From positions 124,001-188,000 of the forward strand of contig NZ_MSSV01000015.1 in NCBI RefSeq assembly GCF_002150505.1: a DNA stretch of 64,000 bases, in the 5' to 3' direction. This document shows, piece after piece, positions 54,496-63,243 of the stretch; position 1 is the stretch's first letter; each line of letters starts with the position of its first letter. The position numbers and the translations under genes were made by a program. Origin of the DNA: Algoriphagus ratkowskyi (GTDB lineage: Bacteria > Bacteroidota > Bacteroidia > Cytophagales > Cyclobacteriaceae). The notes beneath the pieces are model-generated. The model was given only the letters and a program-made list of their open reading frames with translations. It was not told the DNA's origin and did no database searches.

Positions 54496-54539
54496 GAGGC
54501 TAATGAATTGAACTGAAGGTTTCAAATTTCATTAGCCTC
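54496..54539 (-). terminator. Long hairpin downstream of mnmA
   Basis: Perfect 12-bp inverted repeat GAGGCTAATGAA (54496-54507) / TTCATTAGCCTC (54528-54539) with partial inner pairing TTGAAC/GTTTCAA. On the minus strand only TTTC follows, so it may be a weak terminator. A second small palindrome TTCCGATAGCTTTCGGAA (54,543-54,560) lies between it and the mnmA stop. Confidence 0.5.
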
Positions 54540-54590
54540 ATATTCCGATAGCTTTCGGAACGTAAATCCTAAATCAAAATTCTGAACTTA

Positions 54591-55805
54591 TTAGAATATC
54601 GTCCCCGAACCAATACATTCCTCACCATCATACCAAGCCACAAACTGACCTGAAGCCACACCTTTTTGAGGCTGTTCGAAGATGACATAGAGACCATTTT
54701 CTTTTTGGATAAGCGTGGCTCCACTTAGCGGTTGACGATAGCGAATGCGGGCTTCGTATCTGGCAGTTTCGCCAAGATTGAGCTTTAGATCCTCACGGAT
54801 CCAATGGATCTCGTCAGTTTTCACGAAAAGCCCATCTCGAAGTAGTCCAGGATGTGTTTCTCCCAAACCTGTGTAAATCACATTTTCAGTGGTATCGGTA
54901 GAGATCACAAATAGTGGTTTGCCAGTGCCACCAACATGAAGCCCTTTTCTTTGGCCGACAGTGAAGTAATGCGCTCCATTATGCTCAGCCAACACTTTTC
55001 CCTGATCCTGAGAATAATGGATAGGTAGAGAAATGGCATCCAAAGCTTCCTGATCGTAATCTTCAGGAGAGATTCCCGCTGGGATTTGTTGTTTTTGATA
55101 GATTGCTAAGTCCTCAGGGATCTGTATGATTTGCCCTTTTTTAGGTTTTAGCTGCTGCTGAAGAAAATCAGGTAATCTAACTTTACCTATAAAGCAAAGT
55201 CCTTGACTGTCTTTCTTGTCAGCAGTAATTAAGTCCATTTCTTTGGCCTTTGCCCTTACATCTGGCTTTTGCATATGCCCAATTGGAAAGAGCGCTTTTG
55301 CTAACTGACTTTGATTCAATTGACACAGGAAATAACTCTGATCTTTGTTTGGATCGGCTCCTGCAATTAATTGATAGGTTGTTTTGCCATCAGCACCCAT
55401 AGTTTCGCCTTTTTGGCAATAGTGTCCAGTAGCCACAAAATCAGCTTTTAACTTCTCTGCGGCTTTCAGGAAAATATCGAATTTGATTTCTCTGTTGCAA
55501 AGGATATCTGGGTTGGGAGTTCTGCCGGCTTTGTATTCGGCAAACATATAATCCACGATTCTATCCTTGTATTCTTCGCTGAGATCGATTGCTTGAAATG
55601 GAATACCTAGTTTTTCTGCCACCAGCATTGCATCGGTGGAATCTTCCATCCAAGGGCAATCATTAGATATGGTGACGGATTCATCGTGCCAGTTCTTCAT
55701 GAACATCCCGATGACTTCGTAGCCTTGCTCGATTAGCAATTGAGCGGCGACGGAACTATCGACCCCTCCAGAGAGGCCGACTACTACTCTTTGTCTTGTC
55801 TTCAT
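54591..55805 (-). CDS. mnmA: tRNA 2-thiouridine(34) synthase
   Basis: 404 residues. Thiolates U34 of tRNAs for Lys, Glu and Gln. PP-loop [17 protein letters not shown] at the N-terminus, [11 protein letters not shown], catalytic cysteines in [14 protein letters not shown] and [13 protein letters not shown], and C-terminal beta-barrel with [15 protein letters not shown] and [12 protein letters not shown]. Somewhat longer than the E. coli enzyme (368) through loop insertions usual in Bacteroidota. Confidence 0.96.
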   Translation of the reverse strand: MKTRQRVVVGLSGGVDSSVAAQLLIEQGYEVIGMFMKNWHDESVTISNDCPWMEDSTDAMLVAEKLGIPFQAIDLSEEYKDRIVDYMFAEYKAGRTPNPDILCNREIKFDIFLKAAEKLKADFVATGHYCQKGETMGADGKTTYQLIAGADPNKDQSYFLCQLNQSQLAKALFPIGHMQKPDVRAKAKEMDLITADKKDSQGLCFIGKVRLPDFLQQQLKPKKGQIIQIPEDLAIYQKQQIPAGISPEDYDQEALDAISLPIHYSQDQGKVLAEHNGAHYFTVGQRKGLHVGGTGKPLFVISTDTTENVIYTGLGETHPGLLRDGLFVKTDEIHWIREDLKLNLGETARYEARIRYRQPLSGATLIQKENGLYVIFEQPQKGVASGQFVAWYDGEECIGSGTIF

Positions 55806-56054
55806 GTGCTGTAATAGGTAATGGATTCAAGGTCCATTAGGTTACAATGTGTTCAGAACAGCATTTCTTGCGAAAATGGTTCTAATTGGGACAAAGGTAA
55901 GGTAAATCTATTTTTCTGCGACCTAGTTTGATGATCTCAAAACAATAGGTCGTTCGAGATGACACAAACGACTGCATAGGCATGCTATCATTTAGTTTTT
56001 AGATCTATGCTACCCCTTCCAAGGGTAATTACTTCATTGTAATTTCGTACTAAG

Positions 56055-56083
56055 TCTTTGCGCTTTCTACATGGCTAGAAAAA
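56055..56083 (-). repeat. Dispersed repeat, inverted copy (CTTTGCGCTTTC)
   Basis: TCTTTGCGCTTTCTACATGG then CTAGAAAAA on the plus strand, matching 51,910-51,947. It lies in the 298-bp gap between the mnmA start and the ROK gene, which otherwise shows nothing. Confidence 0.4.
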
Positions 56084-56103
56084 ATATTTGCAGTTATAAA
56101 ACC

Positions 56104-56778
56104 TTACAACTTGAAATCCTCTTCCCAGAATTTGAAACCACCTTTGAAAGCATTCTCGTTGGTTCCCAATCTGCATCCTTCAGGAATAGTGGTTAATAAC
56201 TTGGAATTTCCGCCACCCAAGAGAATATCATCTGGCTGAAATGCTGCTCGGAAGTGCTCTACCATTTTTAGCACGTTTTTTTCCCATCTTTTTGTACCGC
56301 TTTTGGTCAGGTATTCCTTTCCAACATACTCTTCGAATGTCTTTTTCTTGAAGGGAAGATGTCCGCCTTCTATAGGTAAGATGGTGTTGTGTATGACCAT
56401 TGCAGTACCGAGGCCAGTTCCTAAACCGAGAAAAAGTAACTTTTTCCCCTCATAACTTCCAAGAGCCTGCATGGCAGCATCATTAATAAATTTTATTGGG
56501 AGATTGAATGCAGCTTGAAAATCAAATTTATTCCAGCCTTCTCCAAGGTTTACAGGTTCTGAGACTATTCGATTTTCTTTGACCACTCCTGGGAATCCCA
56601 TCGTGATCATGTCGTAATCCCAATGAGAAGCATTTTCTTTTACTAATTCAACCAACTCCTCGGGCTTGAAATCTGCTCCAGATGGGATTTTAATTCTTTC
56701 TGCGGCACCTGTTGCCAGGATTTTAATGTTTGAACCCCCTATATCGATTACGAGGATTTTCTTTTTGGTTTTTTCCAT
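56104..56778 (-). CDS. ROK-family kinase (polyphosphate-glucokinase-like)
   Basis: 224 residues. ATP-binding start ILVIDIGGSNIKILATG, substrate region MGFPGVVKENRIVSEPVNLG, catalytic Asp in FINDAAMQALGSYEG and adenosine loop FLGLGTGLGTAMV. No zinc-binding CXCGXXGC motif of typical ROK kinases, a trait of the short polyphosphate-glucokinase type. Likely phosphorylates glucose with ATP or polyphosphate. Monocistronic. Confidence 0.85.
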   Translation of the reverse strand: MEKTKKKILVIDIGGSNIKILATGAAERIKIPSGADFKPEELVELVKENASHWDYDMITMGFPGVVKENRIVSEPVNLGEGWNKFDFQAAFNLPIKFINDAAMQALGSYEGKKLLFLGLGTGLGTAMVIHNTILPIEGGHLPFKKKTFEEYVGKEYLTKSGTKRWEKNVLKMVEHFRAAFQPDDILLGGGNSKLLTTIPEGCRLGTNENAFKGGFKFWEEDFKL

Positions 56779-57184
56779 TCATTGAAACTAATTAGAAATG
56801 TTTACTTACAGAAGAAGAAATTGAATCAATTGTTAATTATTATGATTTATGGTAATTATTTTAATAGCCTTATTTCCCTTGGTTAAGGGGCTGGAAGACC
56901 GAAGACCGATGACCGAAGCCACATCAATTATAGAGTTATTCAATCCTTCTTTTACTTCAAACTCTTTAGAGTTAAATAAATTACATACATAAAAATTTTG
57001 CCTTGAACTTCCCTTGCGCTTCGGTAAATATTTTTTTTGGCTGAAATGATTTTTCTTTAATCAAATGCTGTGTTCTCTCATTTCTTACTTTAAATTACAA
57101 GTATTACATACATCTCAGATGATTCAAATTATTTTCATGTGAGGATTAATTTGACCTTTTTCTACCAGAATATTCTATCTAGCC
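56779..57184. other. Intergenic region upstream of the transglutaminase cluster
   Basis: 406 bp, AT-rich, with a dispersed repeat at 56,890-56,923. It must hold divergent promoters for the ROK gene and the transglutaminase cluster; no convincing consensus seen. Confidence 0.5.
56890..56923 (+). repeat. Dispersed GAAGACCGAAGACCGATGACCGAAG repeat
   Basis: GCTGGAAGACCGAAGACCGA then TGACCGAAGCCACA; clearest copy of the family at 38,699, 42,902 and 53,601, with three GACCGAxG units in tandem. Confidence 0.55.
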
Positions 57185-60100
57185 ATGTCAATTAAAGTTG
57201 CTATCCGGCACTATACCAAATACGAGTACGATCGCCACATTGCACTTAGTGCCCAAGTTATTCGCTTGCGTCCGGCACCTCATTCACGCACTCACATTAA
57301 AGGCTATTCTTTAAATATCAAGCCTGAAAATCATTTCATCAACTGGCAGCAAGATCCATTCGGCAATTATTTAGCAAGGATAGTTTTTCCAGAAAAAGTA
57401 AAATTCTTTGAGATCGATGTGGAAGTGATCGCCGATATGGTTGTGATTAATCCTTTTGATTTTTTTGTGGAAGAGTATGCTGATAAGTTTCCCTTTGTCT
57501 ATGATGAAAGTGTAAAGCAGCAGCTGGGGCCGTATTTGGAGCTGAAAGAGTCCGATGCTTTGTTAATGAAGTTGGTCGAAAAGGCTAAAGCTTTGATCAC
57601 AAAGGATATTATCACAGTGGATTACCTGGTTGCTATTAATGCTATGATCAATCAGGAACTTCGCTACAATGTGCGGATGGAGCCTGGCGTACAATCCTGT
57701 GAAGAGACGCTGAACATCGGCTCAGGATCATGTCGTGACTTTGCCTGGCTATTTGTGCAGGTTTTACGTCATGTGGGATTGGCATCTAGATTCGCTTCTG
57801 GGTATTTGGTTCAATTGAAATCTGATGAGAAATCACTCGATGGGCCATCAGGACCAGAGGAAGATTTTACGGATCTGCATGCGTGGACTGAAGTATATGT
57901 GCCAGGAGCAGGATGGATAGGATTAGATTCGACTTCAGGTTTATTTGCTGGAGAAGGGCATATTCCGCTTGCTTGTACCCCAAGTCCTCAGGATGCAGCT
58001 CCGATTTCTGGGATGTCGGAACCTACGGAAACTGAGTTTTTCTTCAAAAATGAGGTGACTAGGATCGAAGAAACTCCCCGGGTGACCAAACCTTATTCAG
58101 AAGAGCAATGGGAGAAAATACTCGCAGTTGGAGATCTAGTGGATGAAGATTTAGAAGCCAACGACGTGAGGCTGACTATGGGAGGAGAGCCTACTTTTGT
58201 GTCTGTGGATAATCAGGACGCTCCTGAATGGAATACAGACGCTGACGGAGAACATAAGCGAAGTCTTTCCAATACACTTTTTCATAAGCTAAAAGGAGAA
58301 TTCGGAGCAGGTGCGCTGATGCAATATGGTCAGGGGAAATGGTATCCAGGCGAACCTTTGCCGCGATGGAAACTTGCTTGCATCTGGAGAAAGGACGGTA
58401 AACCCATGTGGCACAACGATGCTTTGATGGCAGATTTGTCGAAGGATTATGAAATGGTTGATACCGATGCGGAGAGGTTTATGTCTGAATTGGTTTTGCA
58501 GCTTAATCTTGACAAAAGCAATTTGACGCCTTTGTATGAGGATCCATTCTATTTTATTTGGCAGGAAGGGAAAGTTCCAGTAAATATAGATCCCTATAAA
58601 TACGATCTGAAATCGCCTCTTGAGCGTCAGAAATTAGCTGAACTCCTAAATGAAGGCTTAGATAAACCAGTCGCATTTACTATTCCTTTGGAATGGGATA
58701 CAGAAGAAATCTTATGGCAAAGTTGCAAATGGGAATTCAGAAGGAAAGATTTGTTTTTGGTGCCGGGGAATTCGCCTGCGGGATTGAGACTGCCTTTAGA
58801 TTCTATTGAGTTTACTCCTCCAGAAGAAGAACCACTCAAGCCAGAAACGGACTTATTTGCTGAGGTTTCTGCTTTACCAGATTCATCAGTTAAGGCAACT
58901 TCTTTTAAAACAGCTCCAAAGAATTCAGAGCGTATTTTCAAGACTTCCTTAGTGGTAGAAGTAAGAGAAGGAAAACTCTTTATCTTCTTTCCACCACTCA
59001 ATAGAATTGAGAATTACCTTGATTTGGTGTCTGCGGTAGAGCGTACTGCAGAAAAGTTGGGAATCCTGATTTTGATTGAAGGATATGATCCCCCATCTGA
59101 TAAGCGAATCGAAAAGATGATGATTACTCCAGATCCCGGGGTAATAGAGGTGAATGTTCAGCCAGCTAAAACCTGGAAAGAGGTTACTCACAATTATGCT
59201 GTGATCTATGAGAAAGCCCGCGAATCCCGTCTGATTAGCGAGAAATTCAACGTGGACGGTAAGCATACTGGAACTGGTGGTGGAAATCACATTACCCTTG
59301 GCGGGTCTTCTCCAGAGAATAGCCCTTTGCTAAGAAGACCTGATGTGTTAAAGAGTTTTATTACTTATTGGCAGCATCACCCAGCTTTGTCCTACCTATT
59401 TTCTACCCAATTCATCGGACCTACCAGTCAGGCTCCAAGAGTGGATGAGGGAAGGGACGATATGCTTTATGAGCTAGAATTAGCTTTTCAGCAGGTTCCT
59501 AATGGCAAGGAGAATGAGATTCCTTTTTGGATGGTTGACCGTGTTTTCAGAAACTTACTGGTGGACATTACGGGAAATACGCACAGAGCGGAGTTTTGTA
59601 TTGATAAATTGTATTCACCGGATTCTAGCACAGGTCGCCTTGGGATTCTAGAATTCAGAGGATTTGATATGCCTCCGCATTATCGGATGAGCATGGTGCA
59701 ATTGCTATTGATTCGTGCATTGATGAGCTGGTTTTGGAAAACTCCATACGATCATAAACTCGTACGATGGGGGACTTCTCTTCATGATAAATTTTTGCTT
59801 CCACACCACTGTGAAAAGGATATGGCTGAGGTGGTCAACGATTTGAAAGGTGCTGGGTACGATTTTGATCTTTCGTGGTTTGATCCGTTTTTCTCTTTCC
59901 GTTTTCCTTTTATAGGGGAGCTACAAGTGGATGATATTCATATAGATATGAAGATGGCTATCGAGCCATGGCATGTGTTGGGAGAGGAGATTTCCAGTAC
60001 TGGAACGGCTCGCTATGTAGATTCTTCTTTGGAGAGACTTCAAGTGAAAATCTCAGGATTAACAGATTCTCGTTATCATCTGCTCTGCAACGGACATAGA

Positions 60101-60532
60101 ATTCCTTTGAAGAACACTGGTGTACAGGGTGAGTTTGTCGCTGGCATCCGATACAGAGCGTGGCAGCCTTATTCTGCTTTGCATCCGACTATTGGCATTG
60201 ATACACCCTTGGTGATTGATTTGTATGATACTTGGACTAAAAAGTCTGTGGCAGCTTGCCAATATCATGTGGTACACCCAGGAGGCAGGAGCTACGATAA
60301 TTTTCCTATAAACAGCAATGAAGCGGAATCCCGTAGGATTTCGCGGTTTTTTGACTTTGGCCACACGATCAATTCCTCACCAAATGCACCCAAGACCGCT
60401 GTGCAGGAAGATAAGACGTCAGGCAGGTATATTACTAAAATGAATTTGAAAGCAACTTATGATGAATCTCCTGAGATCGTTAATCCTGAATTCCCATATA
60501 CAATGGATCTCAGACGGTATAAAAAACGCTAA
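57185..60532 (+). CDS. Transglutaminase-like protein with DUF2126
   Basis: 1115 residues. N-terminal bacterial transglutaminase part (1-290): beta-sandwich starting VAIRHYTKYEYDRHIALSAQ, then the catalytic triad Cys183 (GSGSCRDFAW), His232 (DLHAWTEVYVPGAGW) and Asp248 (GLDST). Residues about 320-1110 are DUF2126 (RLTMGGEPTFVSVDNQDAPE, HTGTGGGNHITLGG, NTHRAEFCIDKLY), a domain always found with such transglutaminases and resembling amidoligase/glutamine-synthetase-type folds. First of three genes with 40- and 130-bp gaps. The predicted system makes and cuts amide or isopeptide bonds; substrate unknown. No signal peptide: cytosolic. Confidence 0.93.
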   Translation: MSIKVAIRHYTKYEYDRHIALSAQVIRLRPAPHSRTHIKGYSLNIKPENHFINWQQDPFGNYLARIVFPEKVKFFEIDVEVIADMVVINPFDFFVEEYADKFPFVYDESVKQQLGPYLELKESDALLMKLVEKAKALITKDIITVDYLVAINAMINQELRYNVRMEPGVQSCEETLNIGSGSCRDFAWLFVQVLRHVGLASRFASGYLVQLKSDEKSLDGPSGPEEDFTDLHAWTEVYVPGAGWIGLDSTSGLFAGEGHIPLACTPSPQDAAPISGMSEPTETEFFFKNEVTRIEETPRVTKPYSEEQWEKILAVGDLVDEDLEANDVRLTMGGEPTFVSVDNQDAPEWNTDADGEHKRSLSNTLFHKLKGEFGAGALMQYGQGKWYPGEPLPRWKLACIWRKDGKPMWHNDALMADLSKDYEMVDTDAERFMSELVLQLNLDKSNLTPLYEDPFYFIWQEGKVPVNIDPYKYDLKSPLERQKLAELLNEGLDKPVAFTIPLEWDTEEILWQSCKWEFRRKDLFLVPGNSPAGLRLPLDSIEFTPPEEEPLKPETDLFAEVSALPDSSVKATSFKTAPKNSERIFKTSLVVEVREGKLFIFFPPLNRIENYLDLVSAVERTAEKLGILILIEGYDPPSDKRIEKMMITPDPGVIEVNVQPAKTWKEVTHNYAVIYEKARESRLISEKFNVDGKHTGTGGGNHITLGGSSPENSPLLRRPDVLKSFITYWQHHPALSYLFSTQFIGPTSQAPRVDEGRDDMLYELELAFQQVPNGKENEIPFWMVDRVFRNLLVDITGNTHRAEFCIDKLYSPDSSTGRLGILEFRGFDMPPHYRMSMVQLLLIRALMSWFWKTPYDHKLVRWGTSLHDKFLLPHHCEKDMAEVVNDLKGAGYDFDLSWFDPFFSFRFPFIGELQVDDIHIDMKMAIEPWHVLGEEISSTGTARYVDSSLERLQVKISGLTDSRYHLLCNGHRIPLKNTGVQGEFVAGIRYRAWQPYSALHPTIGIDTPLVIDLYDTWTKKSVAACQYHVVHPGGRSYDNFPINSNEAESRRISRFFDFGHTINSSPNAPKTAVQEDKTSGRYITKMNLKATYDESPEIVNPEFPYTMDLRRYKKR

Positions 60533-60572
60533 TTGTTTATTATTTAAACCTCATTAAGTTCATTTTTGCGGT

Positions 60573-63113
60573 ATGATTGAGTCTTATCTTATTGACAAAA
60601 TGTTCAATAATGAGCCGTTTCTGGATGAAATGGCCACCGACCAAGGTAAAATACATCCTCATTGGGAAAAGTTAGCTAGATACTACGAACAGATTGGATC
60701 TGACCGTATGGGGCAATTCCATGAGGAGGTTGGTCGGCAATTGCGTGAAAATGGCGTGACATACAATGTCTATGGTGATCCCAATGGGATGAATAGACCA
60801 TGGATCTTGGATCCTGTTCCTATGATTTTTAGCAGTGAGGAGTGGGAGGGAATAGAGAAAGGCTTAATTCAAAGAACGGAGCTTTTAAATCTGATCTTGA
60901 GTGACTTGTATGGAGAGCAAACCTTGATCAAAGAAGGTCATATTCCCTTTGAATTGATTTACAATCATGGAGGTTTTCTTCGTCAAGCTCACAACATCAA
61001 GCTCGATGGAGATCAGCAACTTATTCAATATTCTGCTGATTTGGCTCGTGGTCCACATGGCAAAATGTGGGTGCTTCATGATCGCACAGATGCTCCCTCA
61101 GGCTCTGGATATACTTTTGAAAATCGCGCCGCTATGACACGTGTTTTCCCAGAATTAATTCGAGAAAATCACGTACGTAAAATCACCTCCTATTACCAGA
61201 CTTTTAAAAATACACTAAGTAATCTCACCACAAACAATAAGGAAAATCCCCGAGTAGTTTTGCTTTCTCCGGGACCCACGAATGAGACATTTTTCGAGCA
61301 TGCGTACATATCCTCTTTTATGGGATTTACATTGGCTTTTGGAGAGGATCTTACAGTAAGTGATGGATATGTATGGCTGAAAACCATCAAGGGTTTAGAA
61401 AAAGTAGATGTAATAATTCGTCGTGTTGACGATGTTTTTTGTGATCCCTTGGAATACAGAAATGATTCTCACCTAGGCGTTGTGGGCTTGATGGAAGCGA
61501 TTCGACAGAGAAAAGTATTGGTGATTAACCCATTGGGATGTAGAGTGTTAGAGAACCCTGGTTTAATGGCTTTTTTGCCCAAAATAAGCAAACATCTCTT
61601 GGGTGAAGATTTGATTTTACCTTCTGTGGCGACATGGTGGTGCGGTCAGCCTTCCGAAATGAAATATGTTTTTGAGCATATTGAAACATTGGTAATCCGT
61701 AATATTTACAGAAGTACTCAGAAGAAATCTGTTTTTGGAGGAGATCTGTCAAAGGCTGATTTGGAGACTTTTAAGCGGGAGATTAGACGTAGCCCTTTTA
61801 TGTATGTAGGGCAGGAGATGGTAGAATTTTCTACTACTCCCTCTTGGATCAACAATAAGTTGGAGGCAAGAAATGCAGTTTTCCGTAGCTATGTTGTAGC
61901 CGATTCAGAACACAAAAGCTATAAAGTAATGCCAGGTGGAATGTCTAGAAGTTCTCCTGAAAAGGGAGCTTTTCTAGTGTCAAATCAAGGTGGCGGAATC
62001 AGCAAGGACACTTGGGTATTAGGAAAAGGAAAAGAGTCATATGTCTCTGTATCTAAAGCTTTAAAATCTCAGCCATTGGTTCGAAATGTACTTCCTAGTA
62101 GAACTGGAGAGCGCTTATTCTGGCTGGGAAGGTATCTGGAAAGAGCAGCATATTCTGTGCGTCTGATGCGTTTGACCCTACTTTCTTACAATGAAGCGGA
62201 TGAGGATATACATATTCATGACAATCCAGTATTGAGTACTTTGCTTCAGACGCTCACCGTGATGACAGGAACTTTGCCAGGTTTTACTTTGCAGAAGAAC
62301 CTGAAAAAACCTGAGACTGAGCTGCTCGCGCTGGTTCATGATGTCAATAAGACCGGTAGTTTGGCTTATTGTATTCAGTCTTTTCTCACAAATGCGTATT
62401 CGGTACGAGACAGGCTTAGTCCGGATACTTGGAGGATTTTAGATAGTATTTCGGAGGAGCTTACTCGAATGCGCAAATCCGATACGACCCTGATGCAAGC
62501 CTATCAAAGCCTAGATAATATGGTGGTGAAATTGATGGCCTTTTATGGGTTGAATATTGATAACATGACCAGAGAGCCAACATGGCATTTATTGAATATT
62601 GGGCGTTTTATAGAGTCAGCAGCCAACAATTGTTTGATTTTGAAAGGGATGCTGAGTAAATCGTTTGATTCAGAATCTAATAAAGAGTTGATGGAAGATA
62701 CCCTGCGATGCAACGAAAGCTTAGTGACCTATCGCTATCGCTATCGATCCAACCTGGAAATGCACGGGGTTCTGAGTTTATTGATTCTGCATGAAGACAA
62801 TCCAAGAGCATTGATTTTTCAATTACTTGAGATTGATAATCACTTGAAAACTCTTCCTAATCAGAATGAAAAAGAGCTTTTCAGTACTGAGCGTAAGAAA
62901 TTGCTGGAAGCGATCACCAAAATCAGATTATGTGATATTGAGCTTATTTCTACTCCAAATGAGCTAACTCATGAGTTTGATGAGTTAAGGGCACTTTTGG
63001 ATCAAATTATAAAGCTCCTTCATGAGACTTCAGATGCTATTTATGAGAAATATTTTAGTCATACTGAAACTAGATACAGTATGATTCAATCCTCTGTAAT
63101 TCCTGAGATATGA
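60573..63113 (+). CDS. Circularly permuted ATP-grasp plus alpha-E fusion protein
   Basis: 846 residues, cytosolic. Residues about 1-490 form a circularly permuted type 2 ATP-grasp domain: GQFHEEVGRQLRENGVTYNV, RPWILDPVPMIFSSEEW, DVIIRRVDDVFCDPLEYRND and KVMPGGMSRSSPEKG. Residues about 505-840 form the alpha-E domain (LPSRTGERLFWLGRYLERAA; later FIESAANNCLILKGML). In many bacteria these are separate neighbours (COG2308, COG2307); here they are one protein. ATP-grasp implies ATP-driven ligation of a carboxylate to an amine. It lies between two transglutaminase genes; alpha-E is assumed to assist. Confidence 0.92.
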   Translation: MIESYLIDKMFNNEPFLDEMATDQGKIHPHWEKLARYYEQIGSDRMGQFHEEVGRQLRENGVTYNVYGDPNGMNRPWILDPVPMIFSSEEWEGIEKGLIQRTELLNLILSDLYGEQTLIKEGHIPFELIYNHGGFLRQAHNIKLDGDQQLIQYSADLARGPHGKMWVLHDRTDAPSGSGYTFENRAAMTRVFPELIRENHVRKITSYYQTFKNTLSNLTTNNKENPRVVLLSPGPTNETFFEHAYISSFMGFTLAFGEDLTVSDGYVWLKTIKGLEKVDVIIRRVDDVFCDPLEYRNDSHLGVVGLMEAIRQRKVLVINPLGCRVLENPGLMAFLPKISKHLLGEDLILPSVATWWCGQPSEMKYVFEHIETLVIRNIYRSTQKKSVFGGDLSKADLETFKREIRRSPFMYVGQEMVEFSTTPSWINNKLEARNAVFRSYVVADSEHKSYKVMPGGMSRSSPEKGAFLVSNQGGGISKDTWVLGKGKESYVSVSKALKSQPLVRNVLPSRTGERLFWLGRYLERAAYSVRLMRLTLLSYNEADEDIHIHDNPVLSTLLQTLTVMTGTLPGFTLQKNLKKPETELLALVHDVNKTGSLAYCIQSFLTNAYSVRDRLSPDTWRILDSISEELTRMRKSDTTLMQAYQSLDNMVVKLMAFYGLNIDNMTREPTWHLLNIGRFIESAANNCLILKGMLSKSFDSESNKELMEDTLRCNESLVTYRYRYRSNLEMHGVLSLLILHEDNPRALIFQLLEIDNHLKTLPNQNEKELFSTERKKLLEAITKIRLCDIELISTPNELTHEFDELRALLDQIIKLLHETSDAIYEKYFSHTETRYSMIQSSVIPEI

Positions 63114-63226
63114 AATCATCACTAGCTCAAGCGTTACACGGAAAGGTGATTAAACTCCATGCGAGATTCTCCCAAAACAAGCCTGCCTGGGGCAGACATG
63201 TTCGGGACGGGCTATGTGACCAATAA
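63110..63226 (+). CDS. Possible 38-aa ORF overlapping the ATP-grasp stop
   Basis: ATG overlaps the preceding stop as ATGA and the frame runs 38 codons: MKSSLAQALHGKVIKLHARF and on to GLCDQ, stop at 63,224. Basic composition, no known family. The DNA includes a GCCTGCC/GGCAGAC hairpin. It could be a real coupled small peptide or chance. Confidence 0.25.
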   Translation: MKSSLAQALHGKVIKLHARFSQNKPAWGRHVRDGLCDQ

Positions 63227-63243
63227 AAATCAAGTATAAACAC

